Of a stretch of DNA of 8,628 nt, positions 1 through 6,716 are shown in pieces. Within the stretch, counting starts at the first letter, position 1. Each line of letters starts with the position of its first letter. The stretch comes from Actinomycetota bacterium (GTDB lineage Bacteria > Actinomycetota > Actinomycetes > S36-B12). Location: NCBI GenBank assembly GCA_003456155.1, contig DMPC01000154.1:1414-10041 (forward strand), written 5' to 3'. A model generated the notes under the pieces. It was not told the origin of the DNA. It worked only from the letters and a program-made list of their open reading frames with translations, and did not search any database. A program made the translations under genes and the position numbers.

Positions 1-206
1 CCTGGCTGGCCAGCACGGGTCCCTTGTGCTCCTACTGCCCGTTCCGAACGGTGTGCCCGGCCCGCTCGGATCGCCCCGTCCCCGTCCCCGGCAGCGAGGA
101 GAGTCACCGCGTGCTCGAGCGCAGTGCCGAGCTGGTGTGGCGTCCGCGCCGGGATGGCGTGGCTGTGGATGCAGTGGCGCGGGACGACGCCGAGGACGAT
201 TCGTGA
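1..206 (+). CDS. C-terminal end of a RecB-type Fe-S nuclease or helicase-nuclease (5' partial)
   Basis: Only the last 67 codons are visible; the first complete codon is TGG at base 3 and the TGA stop is at 204-206. The visible start is WLASTGPL followed by CSYCPFRTVC, a CX2CX5C motif whose codons lie at 27-56. This pattern is the C-terminal three-cysteine part of the 4Fe-4S cluster found at the end of PD-(D/E)XK nuclease domains in AddB, AdnA/AdnB-like helicase-nucleases and Cas4. An acidic, low-complexity tail (ending DDAEDDS) follows. The catalytic part and any helicase domain lie upstream of the window, so whether this is a UvrD-like helicase fusion or a stand-alone nuclease cannot be seen. 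The stop overlaps the next gene's GTG in the arrangement GTGA, so the two are probably one operon with coupled translation and act in the same DNA-end-processing pathway. It could also be another Cys-cluster RecB-family nuclease. Confidence 0.72.
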   Translation, partial: WLASTGPLCSYCPFRTVCPARSDRPVPVPGSEESHRVLERSAELVWRPRRDGVAVDAVARDDAEDDS

Positions 207-2047
207 CCGATCGCGTCCCGCCTCCCGTCTCGACGTCGATCCCCATTCCCGACTGGGAGCCGCCATGGCCCTACCGGGGTTCACCGGGATACGTGCGCGT
301 CACCAGCACCATGACGCGGGAGCGAGGATGCCGCGAGCAGACGGCCCGCAAGGCACGCCCGGATCTCTTCCCGGCCCAGGACGCCCCGCGCGAACCCGCA
401 GCACCCGGCTCGTTCCCCCTGGGCTTGGTGCGCGACACCGTGCTGAACCTGCTCGGATCCGGGGCCGGAGCCGGCTCCGATCCGGACCTCCCGACGGCTG
501 ATCTCCTGCGATCGGCCGTTCAGCAGGCCGCCGCGGATTCGTGGCAGGAGTGGTCGGCGGAGTCCCTGCCTGCCGTCGAGGCAGGGGTGGTCGGCTACCT
601 CGAGGTGCTCGAGTCGCTGAGGGCCTCGGGCGAGCTGCCGGAGACCCTGGTGTTCAGCGATATCGCCTACGTTCAGGATCCCGAGGCCGACCGGGTCGAG
701 TTCTGGGCCTGGGCCGTGCACCACATCAGCCGTGACGGAGCCCTGCGGGAGGTGCACCTGCTGCGGTGGCGTGATGCCGCGTCGGTGCCACTCGCCCCGG
801 CGGAGGTCGCCCTGGTGGCCCAGGTGGCCGGCGGCGGATTCATCGCCGAGCACGGCAAGTGGTACCAGCGATTCGTCCCCCTTCGGTCGGTCGCGTCGCC
901 TCCGGATCCGGAGCGGGTGCGCGTGCGGGTCGTCGGGGTCCTCGACGCCTCGGCGGACGTCCGGTTCGACGGAAGCCCGCAGGACGCCCGCGTCGCCTTC
1001 GACCAACGGGTGCCCTCGGCGCTCGGCGCGCTCAGTGGGGGCTCCACCTTCGCGTCCGGCGCCTGCGCGGACTGCAGCGTGCGGTACGTGTGCGCCGGCA
1101 TCCCCACCTTCCCGGGGTTCCTCGGCGTCGCAGGATTCTCCGCTCGCACGCGTGCGCTCTCGCCCGCCACGCTCTGGACGCACGGAGCCTGCCCGCGACA
1201 GCTGTACCTCTCTCGGGACCTCGGCCTGCCCCGGGAGCGACGCGAGGCCTCCGACGCGCTCAGGCGCGGCGTGCAGGTGCACGAGTGGCTCAGGCTCGCC
1301 CATGATCGGGGCGTGCCCTGCGGTGAGGCCGACCTGCCCGAGGCGGCGGAATCCGGGCTGCACCGCGAACTGGGGTGGACCGACGACGAGTACGCCGTCA
1401 ATCGGCCCTACCTTCGCCAGCACGTGCAGGTCTGCCCCCTCGCCGGTGGTGACGTCACCGACATCCGGGCCGAGGTCCACATCACCGCCTGGGACACCGA
1501 CGCCAATCTCGTCTTCACGACGCGCCCCGACACCGCCTACCTCGACCGCGACGGCGCCTGGGTGCTGCGCGAGACGAAGACCCTCAGCCCCCGGGGGATT
1601 CCTCGCGACCCCTCGGTGCTGCTGGGCCGCTATCCCCAGGTGGCGGCGGCGGTCTGCCTGCTCGCCGACGGCTATCGACCCGATGAGCAGCCGGCCGATC
1701 ACCCCGGCCGGGTGGAGCTCGAGCTGCTGGGCCCGGAAGCGGCCGAGCTCGTCACGTTCGACGCGGCCGATCCGCTCACGGTCCTCGTCGCCCGGACCTC
1801 GCTGGCCGAGCGGGTGGACTCCTGGCTCTTCGACACCGTGCACCCGATCGGCGAGCGACCGCCGTGCCAGACCTGCGAGGTAGCGCGGTGGTGCGGGCGT
1901 CAGCCGGAGGGAGCCCTGGCCGTTGCGGTGGAGGGGCTCACCGTGCCCGGGGTGCCGGTCGATACCGACTGGCACGCTGCAGCGCCGGATGCCGTGCTGC
2001 GTGATCTCCTCGGCACTGCGGACGAGGAGGAGGAGTTCCCCTTCTGA
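203..2047 (+). CDS. Tandem PD-(D/E)XK / Fe-S cluster nuclease-like protein (RecB/Cas4-like), first module degenerate
   Basis: The protein has 614 residues from GTG 203, which overlaps the upstream stop (GTGA) and has GAGGA at 192-196 six bases before it. The open frame runs further upstream, but there it only shadows gene 1. The C-terminal half is a RecB/Cas4-like nuclease: Cys330 (GACPRQLYLSRDLGL), GVQVH with His360, RPD with Asp443, ETK with Glu457 and Lys459, GRYPQV near 475-480, and a closing CX2CX5C (Cys555, Cys558, Cys564). One N-terminal Cys plus three C-terminal Cys is the AddB/Cas4 4Fe-4S layout. The N-terminal half repeats it: Cys43 (RERGCREQTARK), a VQQA segment near 106-109, REVHLLR near 182-188, and CADCSVRYVC (Cys288, Cys291, Cys297). 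Its His, Asp and Lys positions are not catalytic residues, so it looks like an inactive copy. The tail is acidic (DEEEEF). Expected role: cytoplasmic DNA nuclease in end resection or foreign-DNA degradation, partnered with gene 1. The fold assignment is from motifs only. Confidence 0.8.
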   Translation: MTDRVPPPVSTSIPIPDWEPPWPYRGSPGYVRVTSTMTRERGCREQTARKARPDLFPAQDAPREPAAPGSFPLGLVRDTVLNLLGSGAGAGSDPDLPTADLLRSAVQQAAADSWQEWSAESLPAVEAGVVGYLEVLESLRASGELPETLVFSDIAYVQDPEADRVEFWAWAVHHISRDGALREVHLLRWRDAASVPLAPAEVALVAQVAGGGFIAEHGKWYQRFVPLRSVASPPDPERVRVRVVGVLDASADVRFDGSPQDARVAFDQRVPSALGALSGGSTFASGACADCSVRYVCAGIPTFPGFLGVAGFSARTRALSPATLWTHGACPRQLYLSRDLGLPRERREASDALRRGVQVHEWLRLAHDRGVPCGEADLPEAAESGLHRELGWTDDEYAVNRPYLRQHVQVCPLAGGDVTDIRAEVHITAWDTDANLVFTTRPDTAYLDRDGAWVLRETKTLSPRGIPRDPSVLLGRYPQVAAAVCLLADGYRPDEQPADHPGRVELELLGPEAAELVTFDAADPLTVLVARTSLAERVDSWLFDTVHPIGERPPCQTCEVARWCGRQPEGALAVAVEGLTVPGVPVDTDWHAAAPDAVLRDLLGTADEEEEFPF

Positions 2048-2058
2048 CGTCGGGTGTG

Positions 2059-2078
2059 TCCTGCCTCGATGGGCAGGA
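2059..2078. terminator. Hairpin between convergent genes, possible bidirectional terminator
   Basis: TCCTGCC at 2059-2065 pairs with GGCAGGA at 2072-2078. A T-G wobble extends the stem and leaves the tetraloop CGAT. It lies 12 bases after the + strand nuclease stop and 15 bases beyond the stop of the - strand ATPase gene, where a shared terminator is expected. There is no U-tract on either side, which is common for terminators in high-GC actinobacteria but lowers confidence. Confidence 0.5.
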
Positions 2079-2092
2079 GTGCGCCAGGCCCG

Positions 2093-5053
2093 TCAGGAGA
2101 GCACGAGATCGGGGTGCTCGGCGTCGAACCTCGCCTCGAGCTCTTTGGGGATCCGCTTCGCGGGCACCGGAATACCCTCCGCCGCGCACCACTCCCGGAT
2201 CAGCTGCAGCTTCTCCGCCCGGGTGACCTCCCGTCGAGGACCCGCACTGGCCAGGCGCGGCGCGGCCGCGCTGCGGCGGATGTCGCTCGGATCGCCCAGC
2301 GACGCGATGGGAGCGGGCGTCGGCAGCGGGACGACCGGCACCGCCTGGGCGGCAGCAACCGCGCGCACATGGTCATGGTGGGTGGTCAGGATCACCTGCT
2401 TGCCCTCCGACCACTGCGCGAGGGCGGTGAGGGCGTACGCGGTCCGGTCGTCGTCGAAGGCGAGCAGCACATCGTCGAGCACGATGGGCAGGGGGCGAAC
2501 GCCGTGCTCCTGCTGCTGGGCCAGTCGGACGTCCAGACCGGCCAGCCTCAGCGCGAGATAGACCTGGTCTGCGGTGCCCTCCGACAGCTCGCCGATCTCA
2601 GCGGGGGACTGGTCTCGCCGGTGCACGAGCAGGGTGCGGCGACCGTCGTGGCCCTCTCGCGAGGACAGGGCCACGTACCGTCCACCGGTCAGTGCCTCCA
2701 GCAGCTCGCCGGCTCGTTCGAGAGTCGTCGAGCCCTGGGTGCGCAGCAGGGCGTCGAGGCGGTCGTCCAGCAGGCGGATCTGCACCACCGTGCGGGCGTA
2801 CTCGTCGACGAGGTCGGCCAGCCGGGATCGCGCGGACGAGACCTGCTGGGCCTCGACGAAGGCGGTGTCGGACTCCTCCGCTGCCCGCAGGGCAGCGGCT
2901 GTCTCCCGGCGTGCGTCCTTGGCGGATTCCAGGGTGGCCTCCCGCTCGGCCAGCTCCGAGCGCCGGAACTCCAGGTCCTCGCGCAGGGACTCCTCGGTGA
3001 CGTGGGTGAGCCGACCGAGCGCCTCGTCGACGGCCGAGTCGCTGTCGAAGAGGGCCACGAGCGGTGCGCGAGCCTCGGCCGCCTCAGCGATTGCCGCAGC
3101 ATGGTCGAGGGTCCGCTGCGCGGGCTCGCGCAGGTCGACCTCGGGCTCGAAGCCGCCACGTCGGCGGATCTCGTCGAGCGCGCCACTGCGCTCGGCGATC
3201 CGATCGTCCAGCCGCGAGGAAAGATCGTTGAGCCTGGTGCGCTCCTTCTCGTTGGCCTCGAGGGTCTCGCGGGCCTCGCGTGCGATGTCGAGTCGTTTCG
3301 CGAGTTCGGCGACCTGCTCCTGTGTCGTGCCGTCGACGCCCAGGAGTGTGCCGAGTTCATCGATGTCGTGCGCGAATCGCTGCCACTCCTCCTCGAGTTC
3401 GTGCGCGCGCCGGGCGGTCGAGCTCAGGGCTCGGGTCGCCGTGCCGAGCGCCGTCAGGAGGTCTCGACGGGTCGGCCACGCCTCGTCCGTGACCGCGGGT
3501 GGCAGGCCCGCTCGCACGGCCACGTCTTGCCATCGGCGCTCGGCCTCCGCGGCATCGGCGACGCGCTCGGTCTCCACGCGCGCTGCCTGCTGCACGCGGC
3601 GCAGCAGCTCGGCGAGGGTGGCATCGGCATGAGCGCGTGCGGCGAGTTCGTCGGCCGTGTCGTCGGCGATCTGGGTGGCGTCGGCATAGGCGGACACGAG
3701 ATCGTGCTGCTCCTGCGGATCGAGCGGCGTCGCCAGTGCGCTGACGACGCGAGTCCACAGGGAGTCCCGTGTTCGCCGGGCCTCCACGAGGGCTCCCGGG
3801 TCGGCTGCATCGACGGCGGACAGCTGCTCGCGGCGCTCCTCCAGATCGGCCTCGGCGGCCCGGCGTCCGCGCTGCGCATGATCGACGTCCACGCGCGCGC
3901 GCTGCACGTCATCGGCGCGGGCGTCGAGTGCGGCGCGGACATCGTCGGAGACCAGGACGGGTGCGGCGAGCGCTGCTTCGTCCGGACCTTCTGCGTCCGC
4001 GAGTTCGACCCCGAGGCGCAGCAGAAGATCGCGAACGTCGGTGCGCGACTCTGCCTCCTCGAGCCGCAGGGAGCTCGCCTGCTCTCGTCGCTCCAGCTGC
4101 CGGGCCAGATCCTCCGCGCCGGCTCGGATGCCGGCCGCATGATCGAGGATCGCATCGCGGGCGGGGGAGTTCTCGATGCTGCGGGAGAGATCCTCGATCT
4201 GCTCGGGGAGAGCCGACCGTTCCGTGCGATCGCTCTGCAGGTCAGCGAGCAGTGACATGACCTGCTCGGCATCGCGGGGGTCCATGAGCGCAGTGGCGGC
4301 CAGCGTCGCTATCTGGTGCTGCAGTCGGAGCACGCGGTCGACGAAGGTGAGGGCTCGAAGGTCGCGCTCGAGAGCACGGTGCAGTTGCGCGGACGCATCA
4401 CGAGCAGCCTGAGCATGTTCGACGCGGTGCTGGGCTACCGCGTGCTCCGACGCGAGCAGCGCCATCCGGGCCGGATCGATCGTGGCCGAGGCCAGTCGTT
4501 CACGAGCCTCCTGCAGGTCGTCCAGCGCTGCGGAGATCTCCGACCGGCTGCCGCGTCTGGCCTTGAACAGGGCCTCGGCCCGAGCCACCAGGCGCTCCTT
4601 CACGCGTCGGGCGCTGAATCCCTCGTGCGACGCGAAGATCACGTCGGCGAGATCGCCCTGCCCGGTGAAGAGTTCGGCCCCGCCGGCGCGCAGCGCCGCA
4701 TGGTCGAGTCCGTGGGTGCGCCGCCACGGGCCCCACCCGTTCAGCGCCTCCTGCCAGGGCTCGTCGACCGGCACCATCCGCGGTTCGCTCACGACGCCGG
4801 TGAGCGTCCGCCGCAGATCCGTGATCGACCCATCGGCCTCGGTGATGCTGAACGTCACGCCCAGTGAGCGGGGCAGCACTCCGTGGACCGATGCCGCGGG
4901 AAGCCCGGAGATGACCGCGTCGAGCGCGTGCAGCAGGGTCGTCTTGCCTGCCTCGTTGCTCCCGTGGACGACCGTGAGTCCGGGTGCCCACGTGAACTCC
5001 AGGTCGTCGAGGGAGCCGAACGGGGCGAGGGTGATGCGGCCGATACCGCTCAT
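2093..5053 (-). CDS. SMC/Rad50-type ATPase, YhaN-like, with Lsr2-like C-terminal tail
   Basis: The 986-residue protein starts at ATG 5053, whose bases overlap the stop of the upstream nuclease gene (ATGA), so translation is probably coupled. Walker A is GSNEAGKTT at residues 31-39. A long Glu/Arg/Ala-rich coiled-coil region spans roughly 170-780. The ABC signature LSEGT is at 823-827, Walker B with DD (PIVLDDVLLAFD) near 856-867, and the switch histidine in TTHHDH near 890-895. The DD form of Walker B, the length and the partner gene fit the YhaN branch better than true SbcC or Rad50. The coiled coil has no cysteine, so there is no CXXC zinc hook; the only Cys is Cys956 in the tail. After an Ala/Pro-rich linker (about 896-940), residues 941-986 resemble the Lsr2 C-terminal DNA-binding domain (LIREWCAAEG, then KRIPKELEARF). 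Expected role: ATP-driven clamp that opens or bridges DNA ends for the nuclease encoded just upstream, on the nucleoid. The family is confident, the YhaN subtype fairly so, and the tail function is inferred. Confidence 0.9.
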   Translation of the reverse strand: MSGIGRITLAPFGSLDDLEFTWAPGLTVVHGSNEAGKTTLLHALDAVISGLPAASVHGVLPRSLGVTFSITEADGSITDLRRTLTGVVSEPRMVPVDEPWQEALNGWGPWRRTHGLDHAALRAGGAELFTGQGDLADVIFASHEGFSARRVKERLVARAEALFKARRGSRSEISAALDDLQEARERLASATIDPARMALLASEHAVAQHRVEHAQAARDASAQLHRALERDLRALTFVDRVLRLQHQIATLAATALMDPRDAEQVMSLLADLQSDRTERSALPEQIEDLSRSIENSPARDAILDHAAGIRAGAEDLARQLERREQASSLRLEEAESRTDVRDLLLRLGVELADAEGPDEAALAAPVLVSDDVRAALDARADDVQRARVDVDHAQRGRRAAEADLEERREQLSAVDAADPGALVEARRTRDSLWTRVVSALATPLDPQEQHDLVSAYADATQIADDTADELAARAHADATLAELLRRVQQAARVETERVADAAEAERRWQDVAVRAGLPPAVTDEAWPTRRDLLTALGTATRALSSTARRAHELEEEWQRFAHDIDELGTLLGVDGTTQEQVAELAKRLDIAREARETLEANEKERTRLNDLSSRLDDRIAERSGALDEIRRRGGFEPEVDLREPAQRTLDHAAAIAEAAEARAPLVALFDSDSAVDEALGRLTHVTEESLREDLEFRRSELAEREATLESAKDARRETAAALRAAEESDTAFVEAQQVSSARSRLADLVDEYARTVVQIRLLDDRLDALLRTQGSTTLERAGELLEALTGGRYVALSSREGHDGRRTLLVHRRDQSPAEIGELSEGTADQVYLALRLAGLDVRLAQQQEHGVRPLPIVLDDVLLAFDDDRTAYALTALAQWSEGKQVILTTHHDHVRAVAAAQAVPVVPLPTPAPIASLGDPSDIRRSAAAPRLASAGPRREVTRAEKLQLIREWCAAEGIPVPAKRIPKELEARFDAEHPDLVLS

Positions 5054-6288
5054 GAGTCACCGCCGGACGACTCCACCGAGAGGTGCGAGAGGAGATCCTC
5101 GCCGGCCCGCTCGATCACGGAGGCCAGATACGCGCCGCTGGACAGGTCGATCTCGCTGCCCTTGAGCGGGCCGCGGGCCCGCATCCGCACCTCGGCCAGG
5201 AGTTCGGTGACGTCCGCGGGGGTCAGGCTCGCTGCGGCCGCCTGCACCTCGGCCCGGAGTTCCGCATCGACCGGCGGCCCGATCTCGTCGGACTCCAGTG
5301 ACGTGAACGTGACCTTCTCGAGCAGGGAGCCGGTGGTGACGTCGCGGACCTGCTCGGCGAAGTCGCCGTCGACGCGAAGCTGCGCTGCCAGGGCCGGCAT
5401 GGCCGAGATCCGCGTGCGCAGGACAAGAGGAGTGCCGGCATGTCGGTCGCGTGCACGCGAGTGCTCGACCGCGACAGCGTCGAGCACATCGTCGACGCTC
5501 GCATCGGTGGCGGCCTCGACGTCGAGGAACTCCCAGCGCAGCACGTCCAGGGGGCGGAACATCAGGTCAGGTCGGGTGGGGTCGGCGAAGTCGATCATCA
5601 GCGCGCCCTTCGCGCCGGTCTCGCGCGCCGAGCGCCCTTGGAGGTTGCCCGAGTAGGCCGCGAAGACGCGGTCACCGTCGACGAACTCGCGCCGACCGTG
5701 GATGTGACCGAGCGCCACGTACTCGTACTCGAGCGCACGGAGGTCGTCCGCGGTGCACGGGGAGTAGTTGCGATGGCCGGCGGTGGCTCCCACATTCGCA
5801 TGGAGAACGCCGACGTTGACCAGCCCGGGCAGGGGAGCGGGGTACTCCCGGGCCAGGGAGTGCTCGACCGCGGGAGTGGCGTAGCCCTGACCGTGGAAGG
5901 CCAGCCCTGCATCCGGCAGCTCGAAGGTCCGGGGCTCGTGCACGGGGAAGACGTGCAGGGAGTCCGGGTACACGACATCGTGCAGCAGGACGCTCTCGGC
6001 GTCGTGGTTGCCACTGGCCATGAACACCGGGATGCCGGCGTCGGCGAGGTCCGTCATGCCGGAGAGGAAGACGCGCCGTGTGCCCGTCGACTTCCAGGCC
6101 CCGTCGAAGATGTCGCCGGCGAGCACCATCGCATCGGGCTGCTCGACCAGGGCCCAGTCCACGAGCGCGCGAAAGGCCGAGCGGGTCGCCCCGGAGATCA
6201 GGTCGGCTGCGGCATGATCGCTGAGGGCCGCCGAGAGGCCGTCGAACTGGCTGTCGATGTGCAGGTCGGCGGCGTGGATGATCCGCAC
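5050..6288 (-). CDS. Mre11/SbcD-type DNA repair exonuclease (YhaO-like metallophosphoesterase)
   Basis: The 412-residue protein starts at GTG 6288. The frame stays open 130 codons further upstream, but that part is out-of-register reading over the promoter region and the divergent gene; the catalytic domain begins at once with RIIHAADLHID, and AAGGGGGG sits five bases before the GTG. All calcineurin-like phosphoesterase motifs are present: Asp8 and His10 (ADLH), Asp59 in GDIFD, GNHD at 93-96, His163 in VLHANVG, and GHIH at 194-197. YSGNLQGRS near 212-220 is the typical segment after the last motif in SbcD/YhaO proteins. Residues beyond about 240 form the capping and partner-binding region. 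Expected role: Mn-dependent nuclease that trims DNA ends together with the ATPase encoded directly downstream with a 4-base overlap, the same order as yhaO-yhaN in Bacillus subtilis. It should be the first gene of the operon. The catalytic set is intact, so activity is expected; the substrate (ends, hairpins or ssDNA) cannot be told. Confidence 0.92.
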   Translation of the reverse strand: MRIIHAADLHIDSQFDGLSAALSDHAAADLISGATRSAFRALVDWALVEQPDAMVLAGDIFDGAWKSTGTRRVFLSGMTDLADAGIPVFMASGNHDAESVLLHDVVYPDSLHVFPVHEPRTFELPDAGLAFHGQGYATPAVEHSLAREYPAPLPGLVNVGVLHANVGATAGHRNYSPCTADDLRALEYEYVALGHIHGRREFVDGDRVFAAYSGNLQGRSARETGAKGALMIDFADPTRPDLMFRPLDVLRWEFLDVEAATDASVDDVLDAVAVEHSRARDRHAGTPLVLRTRISAMPALAAQLRVDGDFAEQVRDVTTGSLLEKVTFTSLESDEIGPPVDAELRAEVQAAAASLTPADVTELLAEVRMRARGPLKGSEIDLSSGAYLASVIERAGEDLLSHLSVESSGGDS

Positions 6289-6293
6289 GGGCG

Positions 6294-6301
6294 CCCCCCT
6301 T
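6294..6301 (-). promoter_or_regulatory. Ribosome binding site fixing the exonuclease start
   Basis: On the - strand AAGGGGGG occupies 6301-6294, five bases before GTG 6288. It is a strong purine-rich Shine-Dalgarno-like tract in otherwise mixed sequence. It supports the short start over any start further upstream in the open frame. Confidence 0.65.
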
Positions 6302-6337
6302 CTCTCGGCTGCCCAGTCCTGCCCGGCTGGCACGACG

Positions 6338-6343
6338 ACCCTA
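6338..6343 (-). promoter_or_regulatory. Candidate -10 box for the exonuclease-ATPase operon
   Basis: TAGGGT on the - strand (6343 to 6338) fits the TANNNT form of actinobacterial housekeeping -10 elements. It would place a transcription start near 6331 and a leader of about 43 bases. I see no convincing -35 hexamer upstream. The position between two divergent genes makes a promoter here necessary, but this exact site is only the best match found by eye. Confidence 0.35.
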
Positions 6344-6359
6344 CGCTCCCGGGCCGACT

Positions 6360-6381
6360 CCGCCGGGCGGACGCCGCGGCG
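6360..6381. other. Two adjacent GC palindromes in the divergent promoter region
   Basis: CCGCC-G-GGCGG at 6360-6370 is a perfect inverted repeat, and CGCCGCGGCG at 6372-6381 is another, one base later. They lie between the two candidate -10 boxes, where an operator acting on both directions could sit. Such GC palindromes arise often by chance in DNA of this composition, so the regulatory reading is weak. Confidence 0.2.
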
Positions 6382-6408
6382 GCTCGCGGTGGCTGCGTCC
6401 CGGGTGTC

Positions 6409-6414
6409 TAGGAT
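6409..6414 (+). promoter_or_regulatory. -10 box placed for a leaderless transcript of the Imm-like gene
   Basis: TAGGAT ends seven bases before the ATG at 6421, the usual distance from -10 box to transcription start. Transcription would therefore begin at or next to the A of the start codon, giving a leaderless mRNA, which is common in actinobacteria. The same bases contain AGGA at 6410-6413, seven bases before the ATG, so a conventional but weak ribosome binding site is the alternative reading. No clear -35 is seen. Confidence 0.5.
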
Positions 6415-6420
6415 CGGGCC

Positions 6421-6657
6421 ATGGCAAATGTGCGCGTAGAGCCGGCCGATCGCTCCTGGACCACGACCAAGGTGGTGGCGGTCATCGTCGCCATCCTGAC
6501 GGCGGGCTACATGCTGCCCTGGGCCATCGCCGCCGTTCGGGATGTGCCCCACTGGAGCGTGTTCTGGGTGAACCTGCTCCTGGGCTGGACGATCATCGGC
6601 TGGATCATCGCCCTCATCATGTCGCTGCGTCAGCAGCGACTGGTGGTCGAAGGCTAG
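6421..6657 (+). CDS. Small two-helix membrane protein, superinfection immunity (Imm-like) family
   Basis: The 78-residue protein starts at ATG 6421 and stops at TAG 6655-6657. A charged N-terminus of about 15 residues is followed by a membrane segment at about 17-38 (VVAVIVAILTAGYMLPWAIA), a short polar loop containing RDVPHW, and a second membrane segment at about 47-68. The core pattern, LPWAIAAVRDVPHW then FWVNLLLGWT and IGW, matches the superinfection immunity family (Imm_superinfect), named for phage T4 Imm, which blocks DNA entry of superinfecting phage at the inner membrane. Most members are bacterial chromosomal proteins of unknown role, so the immunity function is not proven here. 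It is transcribed divergently from the exonuclease operon with 132 bases between starts, probably from its own promoter and possibly leaderless. I am sure of the membrane topology and fairly sure of the family. Confidence 0.82.
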   Translation: MANVRVEPADRSWTTTKVVAVIVAILTAGYMLPWAIAAVRDVPHWSVFWVNLLLGWTIIGWIIALIMSLRQQRLVVEG

Positions 6658-6677
6658 TTGCCGGCGCACGACAGGCA

Positions 6678-6692
6678 CGGGCGACGAGCCCG
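6678..6692 (+). other. Short hairpin after the Imm-like gene, weak terminator candidate
   Basis: CGGGC at 6678-6682 and GCCCG at 6688-6692 can form a five-pair stem with loop GACGA. It starts 20 bases after the TAG stop of the Imm-like gene. There is no T-tract and the stem is short, so it may only slow polymerase or be chance. The next gene starts at 6717, leaving it open whether the two genes are co-transcribed. Confidence 0.25.
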
Positions 6693-6716
6693 CGCGGATG
6701 AGGGCAGGGTGAGCGG

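Noticed and set aside
26..202. A 59-residue N-terminal extension of the tandem nuclease
   Set aside because: It only re-reads gene 1 in another frame and is Arg/Gly/Pro-rich. GTG 203 with GAGGA upstream and the GTGA overlap is a better start.
281..1975. A 564-codon open frame on the - strand, antisense to the tandem nuclease gene
   Set aside because: The + strand frame carries the catalytic and cysteine motifs. The antisense translation is Arg/Gly/His-rich with no family pattern.
2054..4255. A 733-codon open frame on the + strand, antisense to the ATPase gene
   Set aside because: The - strand frame has Walker A, ABC signature and Walker B motifs and a coiled coil. The antisense frame has no recognisable domain and is the long shadow expected opposite high-GC coding DNA.
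6289..6420. A possible LexA/SOS box in front of the exonuclease operon
   Set aside because: No TCGAAC...GTTCGA-like palindrome is visible between the divergent genes, so SOS control is not supported.
6289..6678. A 130-residue N-terminal extension of the exonuclease
   Set aside because: It covers the promoter region and the antisense of the Imm-like gene, and has no domain. The catalytic domain starts directly at GTG 6288, which has its own ribosome binding site.
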